Below, piece by piece: positions 15,918-21,727 of a DNA stretch of 21,727 nucleotides. The notes below the pieces were generated by a model. It worked only from the letters and a program-made list of their open reading frames with translations. It was not told where the DNA came from and did not search any database. The stretch is from DASSBG01 sp965651365 (GTDB lineage Bacteria > Pseudomonadota > Gammaproteobacteria > Xanthomonadales > Rhodanobacteraceae). The stretch lies in the NCBI GenBank assembly GCA_965651365.1, contig CBFGSA010000039.1, forward strand, positions 1 to 21,727, in the 5' to 3' direction. The position numbers and the translations under genes are program-made. How positions within the stretch are numbered: position 1 is the first letter of the stretch; every line of letters begins with the position of its first letter.

Positions 15918-18668
15918 CTATAAATCCTCACCGTGATTGGTGTCGACGTGCTGCTGCAGGGCCTGGTCGAGGCGTTCTCGCAGGCCTGAGTCGAGAAGCT
16001 GGTCGTCGTTGTCGGTGAGCTGGAAGAAGTCCTCGACGCGCTCGCCGAAGGTGGCGATGCGCGCATCGTGCACCTTGATGCCGGTGTCGGCAAAAGCCTG
16101 CGCCACGGCCGCCAGCAGGCCGGGCCGGTCGGTGCACACCAGTGCGAGCTGGGTGCGCCCGCTGGCCTGGTCGTCGACATACTCGGTGCGCGGCGTCATC
16201 TGGAAGTGGCGCAGTTGGCGTGACAGTCCCCGTTGCACCGGTCGGCTGACATGCGGTGTCTGTGCCAGGGTCTCGCGCAGCGCTTCGGCCAGCGCAGCAG
16301 CACGCTCGGGCTGGGCCGGCTTCATGGTTTCGCTGTCCAGCAGCAGAAAGGTATCCAGCGCCAGGCCACGGCGCGAACTGAGGATGCGTGCCTCCACCAC
16401 GGAAAAACGCAAGCGATCCAGCGTGGCCGTGATGGCGGCAAAAAGGCCGTCGCGATCTGGCGCACAGACGAACAGTTCGGTTGTGCCGCGAACGGACAGT
16501 GGGTGGACCGCAACCAGCGGTGGATCGCCATGCTCCAGGATGGCCCGTGTCTGCCAGGCAATCTGCTCGGCCCGGTGGCGCAGAAAACTGGCGTCGGGGA
16601 AATCGGCCCAGACCCGCTCAATCGCGGCCTGCTCCAGTCCGTCGGCCTTGAGCAGGCCCATGGCACGCTCGCGGCAGGCGCGCACGCGCGCATCCGCGCG
16701 CAGCGGCAGGGCCAGGTCGGAACGCAGCGCGTAGCGCGCAGCGACATAGAGGTCGGCCAGCAGACGATCTTTCCAGGCATTCCACAGCCGCGGACTGGTG
16801 CCGCGAATGTCGGCAATGGTCAACAGGTACAAATTGTCCAGCCGCTCCCAGTCGCCCACCTTGCGCGCAAAGCGATGCACCACTTCCGGATCGGTGATGT
16901 CCTGGCGCTGGGCAGTGGTACTCATCAGCAGATGCCAGCGCACCAGCCATGCCACCAGTTCCGTATCGTCTTCGTCCAGACCCAGGCGCGAACAGAAGCG
17001 CCGTGCCTCGTCTTCGCCCAGGCTGGAGTGATCGCCGCCGCGGCCCTTTGCAATATCGTGAAACAGCGCACCCAGCAGCAGCAATTCGGGCTTGTCCAGA
17101 TTGGAGAACACTTCGCAAGCCACCGGAAACTCGCTGCGGGCATCGGAGTTGTCGAACCAGGCCACGTTGCGCAACACGCGCAAGGTGTGTTCGTCCACGG
17201 TGTAGGCGTGGAACAGGTCGTATTGCATCCGGCCCACGACCCGCGCGAACGGCGGCAGGATGGCAGCCAGCACGCCGTGGCGGTTCATTCGCCACAAGGC
17301 CTCGGCCGCCGGCGCGCCGCGGCGCAACAGCTGCAGGAACGACTCCAGCACGGCCGGTTCGTTGACCAGTTCATCCCGCCGGTGGGCCAGCGCATGCTGT
17401 ATCCGGCGCATGGTGTCGGCGGTGAAGCCGATCAGTTCTGGATGATCAATGCGTGCGACAAACGCACGCACCAGCGCCGAGGGATCGTCCAGAAACAAGT
17501 CCGGATCGCGACATTCCAGGCGCTTGCCGCAACGCGCAAACTCGGCATCAATGGGCTCGCGTGCAGGATCCGGCTCCAGCAGTTCCTCGAAGCGCTCGGT
17601 AAGCTGCACGCCCAGACGCTCGACCAGGCTGGCGGCGCGGTAGTAACCCTGCATGAACTGTTCGACGCCCAACAGCGGCTCGGCATGCCCGGGCTGCCAC
17701 GGCTCGGGATCGGCAGGTGTATCCTGATAATCGCGAAAGCCCAGCTTCTCGGCCAGACTGCGCTGATAGTCGAACAGCAGCCGCTCCTCGGTACGGCCCG
17801 CCTCCAGATGCAGGGCATAGCGGTATCGCTGCAACGTGGCCTGGGCCTGTTCCAGCTTGTCGAGTTCGGCAGGGTCGAGCAGCCCCTCGTGCTCCAGGCC
17901 GTCCAGGTCAAATGCACCGATCACGCGCCGGCCCAGCCAGCGCAGCAGATCCAGCGTGCGCAGACCGCCCGGACCCTCCTTGATATTGGGCTCGAGGTTG
18001 TGCGCGGTGCCGTCGAAGCGTGCATGCCGCTCGGCCTGCTCGGCGCGCTTGGCGGTGACGAACTGCGCCGGTGGCCACAGGCTCGAATCGTCCAGCATGT
18101 CGGTCAGCAATCGCTGCAGGTCGCGATCACCGTACAGCAGCCGCGCATCCAGCAGGCTGGTGTACACCGCCACATCCTGCGCTGCCAGTTGCCGGCACTC
18201 ATCGGCCGTGCGCACGGCCTGGCCCGGCTTGAGTCCGATGTCCCACAAACAGGAGAAGAACTGCTCCAGGCCACGCTGCGCGCTGCGCTCGAACGCCCCG
18301 CCCGCACCGGATCTGCACAACATCAGCAGATCGATGTCCGAATGCGGGAACAGCACCCCGCGCCCGTAGCCACCCACGGCAAACAGCGCCAGGCCACTGT
18401 CCGGCGCAGTGATCGCCGCACCCAGAAAGGCTCGTGCAAGATGGCAAACAACCTGGTCCACCAGATCCGCACGCCAGCGCAACAGCGCATCCACGGCGAC
18501 GCCGTGATAGAGCTTGTCGGCAAGCCGGCGATCGGCATCCGCCAGCAACTGGCGCAGCGACAGGCGAGCCGGCTCTGAAATGCCGGCCTTGGGCATCGCC
18601 TCGGGCAAGGCAGGCATGTCGGGCAGGTCGGTGCCGGCCCCGCCCGGAACAACGCCTTCAGTCAGCAT
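15918..18668 (-). CDS. glnD: [Protein-PII] uridylyltransferase / uridylyl-removing enzyme
   Basis: A protein of about 916 residues, the bifunctional sensor that uridylylates PII (GlnB/GlnK) when glutamine is low and removes UMP when it is high, thus setting glutamine synthetase activity and Ntr signalling. Domains in order: a nucleotidyltransferase with G-G-Y-G-R-G at about 99 and S-D-I-D at about 110; a GlnD helical region with N-I-K-E-G-P-G-G-L-R; an HD phosphohydrolase with H-A-Y-T-V-D-E-H near 490 and L-F-H-D-I-A-K-G-R-G-G-D-H near 535; then two ACT domains at about 728-800 and 838-912 that sense glutamine. ATG at 18668 overlaps the map stop by 11 bases; ATG at 18698 is an alternative. 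No catalytic motif is missing. Confidence 0.95.
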   Translation of the reverse strand: MLTEGVVPGGAGTDLPDMPALPEAMPKAGISEPARLSLRQLLADADRRLADKLYHGVAVDALLRWRADLVDQVVCHLARAFLGAAITAPDSGLALFAVGGYGRGVLFPHSDIDLLMLCRSGAGGAFERSAQRGLEQFFSCLWDIGLKPGQAVRTADECRQLAAQDVAVYTSLLDARLLYGDRDLQRLLTDMLDDSSLWPPAQFVTAKRAEQAERHARFDGTAHNLEPNIKEGPGGLRTLDLLRWLGRRVIGAFDLDGLEHEGLLDPAELDKLEQAQATLQRYRYALHLEAGRTEERLLFDYQRSLAEKLGFRDYQDTPADPEPWQPGHAEPLLGVEQFMQGYYRAASLVERLGVQLTERFEELLEPDPAREPIDAEFARCGKRLECRDPDLFLDDPSALVRAFVARIDHPELIGFTADTMRRIQHALAHRRDELVNEPAVLESFLQLLRRGAPAAEALWRMNRHGVLAAILPPFARVVGRMQYDLFHAYTVDEHTLRVLRNVAWFDNSDARSEFPVACEVFSNLDKPELLLLGALFHDIAKGRGGDHSSLGEDEARRFCSRLGLDEDDTELVAWLVRWHLLMSTTAQRQDITDPEVVHRFARKVGDWERLDNLYLLTIADIRGTSPRLWNAWKDRLLADLYVAARYALRSDLALPLRADARVRACRERAMGLLKADGLEQAAIERVWADFPDASFLRHRAEQIAWQTRAILEHGDPPLVAVHPLSVRGTTELFVCAPDRDGLFAAITATLDRLRFSVVEARILSSRRGLALDTFLLLDSETMKPAQPERAAALAEALRETLAQTPHVSRPVQRGLSRQLRHFQMTPRTEYVDDQASGRTQLALVCTDRPGLLAAVAQAFADTGIKVHDARIATFGERVEDFFQLTDNDDQLLDSGLRERLDQALQQHVDTNHGEDL

Positions 18669-19425
18669 CCGGCCAGGGCGTGAGGATTTCGTAACCATCG
18701 GCGGTCACCACCAGGGTGTGCTCCCACTGCGCGGACAGGGAATGGTCACGGGTGACCACGGTCCAGCCGTCGGGCAACTGGCGCGTGCCGCGCTTGCCCG
18801 CGTTGATCATCGGCTCGACCGTGAAGGTCATGCCCTCTTTCAGCTCCATGCCCTCGCCGGGCTTGCCGTAGTGCAGGATCTGCGGCGCGTCATGGTAGAT
18901 CTTGCCGATGCCGTGCCCGCAATATTCGCGCACCACACTGAAACCGGCAGCCTCGGCGTGGGTCTGGATGGCGTGACCGATATCACCCAGGGTGGCACCC
19001 GGACGCACGGCACGGATGCCCTCCATCATGGCCTCGAAGGTGGTCTCGGCCAGGCGCTTGCCCAGCACGCTGGGCGTGCCGACGTAATACATCCGGCTGG
19101 TGTCGCCGTGCCAGCCATCCTTGATCACGGTCACGTCCATGTTGAGAATGTCGCCGTCCCTGAGCACCTTGCTGGCGCTGGGAATGCCGTGACAGATCAC
19201 ATGGTTGACCGAGGTACACAGGGTCTTGGGGAAACCGTGATAGCCGACATTGGCCGGAATCGCCTTCTGCTTGTTGACGATGTGGTCGTGGGCAATGCGG
19301 TCCAGATCCTCGGTGGTCACGCCCGGCTGCACATGCTCCTTGAGAACGGCCAGCACCTCGGCCGCCAGGCGGCCGGCGACGCGCATCTTCTCGATTTCTT
19401 CCGGGGTCTTGGGGGTCACGCCCAT
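18658..19425 (-). CDS. map: Methionine aminopeptidase, type I
   Basis: A 255-residue metalloprotease that removes the initiator methionine from nascent proteins when the second residue is small. The five metal ligands of the pita-bread fold are present in order: D in N-M-D-V, D in H-G-D-T-S-R, H in Y-C-G-H-G-I-G, E in F-T-V-E-P-M-I-N-A-G, and E in W-E-H-T-L-V-V-T. The substrate-site histidine in V-I-C-H-G-I-P is also there. The length is typical of bacterial type I enzymes without extensions. ATG at 19425 has GAGGAAG about 8 bases upstream; the frame stays open to 19692 through the rpsB leader, where no homology is seen. It heads the minus-strand cluster, divergent from rpsB as in E. coli, and overlaps glnD. 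Confidence 0.95.
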   Translation of the reverse strand: MGVTPKTPEEIEKMRVAGRLAAEVLAVLKEHVQPGVTTEDLDRIAHDHIVNKQKAIPANVGYHGFPKTLCTSVNHVICHGIPSASKVLRDGDILNMDVTVIKDGWHGDTSRMYYVGTPSVLGKRLAETTFEAMMEGIRAVRPGATLGDIGHAIQTHAEAAGFSVVREYCGHGIGKIYHDAPQILHYGKPGEGMELKEGMTFTVEPMINAGKRGTRQLPDGWTVVTRDHSLSAQWEHTLVVTADGYEILTPWPDAD

Positions 19426-19464
19426 GATATTGGCTTCCTCGCTGGCTGGTCCGCACGGCAGGGC

Positions 19465-19493
19465 TTGTTCACGCGCCTGACTGCGGCTAGAAT
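19465..19493 (+). promoter_or_regulatory. Predicted sigma-70 promoter of rpsB-tsf
   Basis: TTGTTC at 19465-19470 and TAGAAT at 19488-19493 are separated by exactly 17 bases, a good sigma-70 layout (the -10 matches five of six). Initiation would fall near 19500 and give a leader of about 190 bases, comparable to the long rpsB leader of E. coli. The promoter lies 40-70 bases upstream of the map start on the opposite strand, so the two genes may interfere. Confidence 0.6.
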
Positions 19494-19590
19494 TGTGCGG
19501 ATTGGCAGGGCGAAAGTGGCCGACAATGGCCGTCAACGCACTGTGCAAGTGGTTGATTGTACCGCCACGCGGCGCAACACCCAAACAATC

Positions 19591-19691
19591 CGCACACGCA
19601 TCGACACCACGTTCGGGGTGCCCGGAGTCGGCTTTCGACTCGGGGTCGAACGCGGGGATGCGTGGAGGCCCAACCCCGAAAGGACAATACA
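19591..19691 (+). ncRNA. S2 leader / t44 RNA, autoregulatory 5' UTR of rpsB
   Basis: In E. coli and relatives ribosomal protein S2 represses its own rpsB-tsf mRNA through this leader. Nested pairings are CACGCATC (19595-19602) with GATGCGTG (19657-19664), CGTTCG (19610-19615) with CGAACG (19647-19652), and CCC-g-GAGTCG (19621-19630) with CGACTC-g-GGG (19636-19645) around a 5-base loop. TTCGGGGT (19612-19619) can instead pair with ACCCCGAA (19673-19680), just before the AAGGA ribosome site at 19680-19684; its GGGGT part can do so as a pseudoknot. The pieces GGGGTGCCC, ATGCGTGGAGGC and AACCCC closely resemble the E. coli leader as I remember it (ATACGTGGAGGC, AACCCC). Position between map and rpsB also fits. 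Confidence 0.82.
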
Positions 19692-20654
19692 ATGCCCCAA
19701 GTTACCATGCGCCAGATGCTGGAGGCCGGCGTTCATTTTGGCCACCAGACCCGTTACTGGAACCCGAAGATGGCCCCCTACATCTTCGGCGCCCGCGGCA
19801 AGATCCACATCATCAATCTCGAACAGACCATGCCGCTGTTCGGCGATGCCATGAACTACCTGTCCGGGATCGCGCAAAAGCGCGGCACCGTGCTGTTCGT
19901 CGGCACCAAGCGCTCGGCCCGCGACGCCATGGCCGAAGAAGCTGCCCGTTGCGGCATGCCCTACGTCACCGCACGCTGGCTCGGTGGCATGCTGACCAAC
20001 TTCCGCACCGTCAAGCAGTCCGTGGCCCGGCTCAAGGAGCTGGAAGCCATGGAAACCGACGGCAGCTTCGAAAAGCTGGTCAAGCACGAAGTGCTGACCC
20101 TGCGCCGCGAGCGCGAAAAGCTGGAGCGCTCGCTGGGCGGCATCAAGGACATGAACCGCCTGCCGGATGCCATGTTCGTCATCGACATCGGCTACGAAGA
20201 CATTGCCGTGCTGGAAGCGCGCAAGCTGGGCATTCCGGTGGTTGCGGTGGTCGATACCAACTACGACCCCAACCAGGTCGATTACGCCATTCCCGGCAAC
20301 GACGATGCCATCCGCGCCGTGCAGCTGTATGCCCGCTCGGCCGCCGACGCCATTCTTGAGGGCAAGGCCGCCGCGCCGGCCCAGGGCAAGGGTGACGGCG
20401 GTGATTTCGTGGAACTGGATGCCGACGGCAATCCGGTCGCCAGGATCGACACGCCGACAAAGAAGCAGGCCGCTCCGCGCAAGAGCGCGGCCAAGTCGGC
20501 CAGACCTTCTGCTGAAAAGAGCGAGACCAAGGCCAACGAGCCAGCCAAGGCCGCGGATCAGGCTGAAGCTGACAAACAACCGGAAGCGGAAGCCGCGGCC
20601 CAGGCCGTTGAAGACGCCCAGGCCAAGACCGAGTCCGGCGAAGAAGCCAAGTAA
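19692..20654 (+). CDS. rpsB: 30S ribosomal protein S2 with long C-terminal extension
   Basis: S2 joins the 30S subunit late and is needed for S1 binding. The core (about residues 1-230) is typical: M-R-Q-M-L-E-A-G-V-H-F-G-H-Q-T-R-Y-W-N-P-K-M at the start, V-G-T-K-R-S-A-R-D-A-M-A-E-E-A, R-W-L-G-G-M-L-T-N-F-R-T at about 97-108, and P-V-V-A-V-V-D-T-N-Y-D-P-N-Q-V-D-Y-A-I-P-G-N-D-D-A near 180-205. At 320 residues it is about 80 longer than E. coli S2 (241). The extra part is hydrophilic, rich in Ala, Lys and Glu, and probably disordered. ATG at 19692 has AAGGA at 7 bases. Expression is likely controlled by the S2 leader upstream. tsf follows after 133 bases. Confidence 0.96.
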   Translation: MPQVTMRQMLEAGVHFGHQTRYWNPKMAPYIFGARGKIHIINLEQTMPLFGDAMNYLSGIAQKRGTVLFVGTKRSARDAMAEEAARCGMPYVTARWLGGMLTNFRTVKQSVARLKELEAMETDGSFEKLVKHEVLTLRREREKLERSLGGIKDMNRLPDAMFVIDIGYEDIAVLEARKLGIPVVAVVDTNYDPNQVDYAIPGNDDAIRAVQLYARSAADAILEGKAAAPAQGKGDGGDFVELDADGNPVARIDTPTKKQAAPRKSAAKSARPSAEKSETKANEPAKAADQAEADKQPEAEAAAQAVEDAQAKTESGEEAK

Positions 20655-20728
20655 GCGGCTTCGCCCGTTTTTCATCTTTGATTGCGGCGGCAGCGCCCTG
20701 CGCTGCCCTGCCACTTTTCCCAATTCCG

Positions 20729-20754
20729 GGCCGCGCCCGCATCAGGGCGCGGCC
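20729..20754 (+). terminator. Strong hairpin between rpsB and tsf (attenuator-like)
   Basis: GGCCGCGCCC at 20729-20738 pairs perfectly with GGGCGCGGCC at 20745-20754 across a 6-base loop. No T tract follows, so full intrinsic termination is unlikely. A partial attenuator or mRNA-stabilising hairpin between these two genes is known in E. coli and would allow unequal S2 and EF-Ts output. Confidence 0.55.
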
Positions 20755-20787
20755 TGCAGCATCACAGCTACAAGCGAGGAAACACCA

Positions 20788-21666
20788 ATGGATATCACCG
20801 CACAGATGGTCAAGGAGCTGCGTGAGCGCTCCGGTGTCGGCATGATGGAATGCAAGAAGGCTCTGGTCGAAAATCAGGGTGACATCGAAGTGGCCATGGA
20901 GTGGCTGCGCAAGCAGGGCCTGGCCAAGGCCGACAAGAAATCCGACCGCGTGGCCGCCGAAGGCCGCATCGCCATGGCCCAGTCCGACAAGGCTGCGGTA
21001 CTGGTTGAAGTCAACTGCGAAACCGATTTCGTGGCCAAGGACGACAACTTCGTCGGCTTCAGTGACAAGGCTGCCAAGGTGGCGCTGGAACAGGGAATCG
21101 GTGATGTCGATGCGCTCAAGACCGCCGATTTCGGTGACGGCAACAGCGTCGAGGACACCGCCAAGGCGCTGGTCGCCAAGATCGGCGAGAACATCCAGGT
21201 GCGCCGCATGGTTCGCGTGGAAAGCGACGGCACCATCGCCAGCTACATTCACGGCGGTCGCATCGGCGTGCTGGTCGCGCTCGCCGGCGGCAATGCGGAA
21301 CTGGCCAAGGGCATCGCCATGCACGTGGCCGCAATGAATCCGCAGTACGTGACAGCCGACGACGTGCCGACCGAGGTCGTCGAAAAGGAGAAGGAAATCG
21401 CCAAGGGCCAGATGAGCGACAAGGACAAGGCCAAGCCGGCCGAGATCCTGGAAAAAATCATCAGCGGCAAGATCAACAAGGTGGTCTCGGAAATGACCCT
21501 GACCGGCCAGGCCTATGTTCTCGACACCAACATCAAGGTCGAGCAGGCGCTCAAGAGCGCCGGTGCCACGATCGAGACCGTCGCGCGTCTGGCCGTGGGC
21601 GAAGGTGTGGAGAAGAAGGAAGAAGACTTCCATGCCGAAGTGATGAAGCAGGCCGGACTCGCCTGA
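20788..21666 (+). CDS. tsf: Elongation factor Ts
   Basis: A 292-residue cytoplasmic guanine-nucleotide exchange factor that releases GDP from EF-Tu. The N-terminal UBA-like domain (about 1-55) has M-V-K-E-L-R-E-R-S-G-V-G-M-M-E-C-K-K-A-L. The conserved exchange motif T-D-F-V-A-K lies near residues 80-85, followed by the two core subdomains and a coiled-coil region around 190-235 (rich in K and E). The length is close to E. coli EF-Ts (283). ATG at 20788 has GAGGA at 7 bases, the clearest ribosome site in this operon. It is co-transcribed with rpsB. Any downstream genes (pyrH and frr in E. coli) would lie beyond the right edge. Confidence 0.97.
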   Translation: MDITAQMVKELRERSGVGMMECKKALVENQGDIEVAMEWLRKQGLAKADKKSDRVAAEGRIAMAQSDKAAVLVEVNCETDFVAKDDNFVGFSDKAAKVALEQGIGDVDALKTADFGDGNSVEDTAKALVAKIGENIQVRRMVRVESDGTIASYIHGGRIGVLVALAGGNAELAKGIAMHVAAMNPQYVTADDVPTEVVEKEKEIAKGQMSDKDKAKPAEILEKIISGKINKVVSEMTLTGQAYVLDTNIKVEQALKSAGATIETVARLAVGEGVEKKEEDFHAEVMKQAGLA

Positions 21667-21672
21667 GGTGTA

Positions 21673-21695
21673 ATAGCCCTGCTGCGCATGGCTAT
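21673..21695 (+). repeat. Hairpin 1 after tsf
   Basis: ATAGCC pairs with GGCTAT, then after one C/T mismatch TGC pairs with GCA around a TGC loop. It starts six bases after the tsf stop codon. It shares its apex (TGC-TGC-GCA) with the hairpin that follows, which suggests both belong to one repeat type or form a double terminator. Confidence 0.5.
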
Positions 21696-21696
21696 C

Positions 21697-21726
21697 CCCA
21701 AAGATTTTGCTGCGCAAAATTTTGGG
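21697..21726 (+). repeat. Hairpin 2 after tsf, AT-rich, 13 bp
   Basis: CCCAAA pairs with TTTGGG and ATTTTGC with GCAAAAT around a TGC loop, with a single bulged G at 21703. The AT-rich stem contrasts with the GC-rich surroundings. The window ends one base later, so whether a T tract follows cannot be seen. A terminator of the tsf transcript or a short dispersed repeat are both possible. Confidence 0.5.
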
Positions 21727-21727
21727 C

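Noticed and set aside
16233..18578. Long open frame (781 codons) on the plus strand opposite glnD
   Set aside because: The composition is that of an antisense shadow in high-GC DNA (many Q, R, H), with no recognisable domain. The glnD frame on the other strand has all family motifs.
19426..19692. Extension of map upstream to 19692 on the minus strand
   Set aside because: It would run through the rpsB promoter and S2 leader. The ATG at 19425 has a good ribosome site and gives the normal enzyme length.
20179..21717. 512-codon minus-strand frame opposite rpsB and tsf
   Set aside because: It spans two well-identified genes and their gap and has no homology-like motif. It is explained by third-position GC bias.

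Overview
The window is 21.7 kb of GC-rich, gene-dense bacterial chromosome from a gammaproteobacterium. The strongest taxonomic signal is the right-hand half. A map-glnD-dapD cluster runs divergently from rpsB-tsf, and a t44-type S2 leader lies in front of rpsB, as in E. coli. The spx/arsC-like gene and dapE downstream of dapD recall Xanthomonas-type order. A secreted protein ending in a short FADGFE tail, a Mrp antiporter and REP-like palindromes make a marine or halophilic relative of Xanthomonadales/Chromatiales (for example Wenzhouxiangellaceae) plausible. That placement is inference from memory, not a database result.

Left part (1-7453): the 3' end of parC (topoisomerase IV subunit A) converges on a tandem UspA-type stress protein gene. 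Divergent from that gene is a complete group-2 Mrp cation/proton antiporter operon, mrpA (with a fused MrpB domain)-mrpC-D-E-F-G. Every junction in it is a stop/start overlap, so the subunits are probably translationally coupled and made in fixed proportion.

Middle part (7491-12384): on the minus strand lies a large secreted protein of unknown function followed 7 nt later by a Nudix hydrolase gene. Divergent from these is a small DUF2231-type membrane protein gene, then an AGCS-family sodium:amino acid symporter. The symporter has a structured leader and an intrinsic-terminator-like hairpin with six T inside its first 40 codons.

Right part (12391-21727): the minus-strand cluster map-glnD-dapD-spx-VIT-dapE combines methionine removal, PII/nitrogen signalling and two steps of the succinylase diaminopimelate/lysine pathway. 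A ferritin-like/VIT iron or manganese transporter is inserted between spx and dapE. Two REP-like palindromes lie between dapD and spx, and one supplies the dapD stop codon. On the plus strand a recognisable promoter and S2 leader precede rpsB, whose product has a long Ala/Lys/Glu-rich tail. tsf follows after a strong hairpin, and two further hairpins with a shared apex follow tsf.

No tRNA, rRNA, CRISPR array, insertion sequence or prophage gene was recognised. No gene-free stretch exceeds 300 bases; the longest, 19426-19691, holds the rpsB promoter and leader. Most of the window is ordinary core genome. The items most worth checking are the symporter leader, the secreted protein with its C-terminal tail, the REP/dapD junction and the twin hairpins after tsf.
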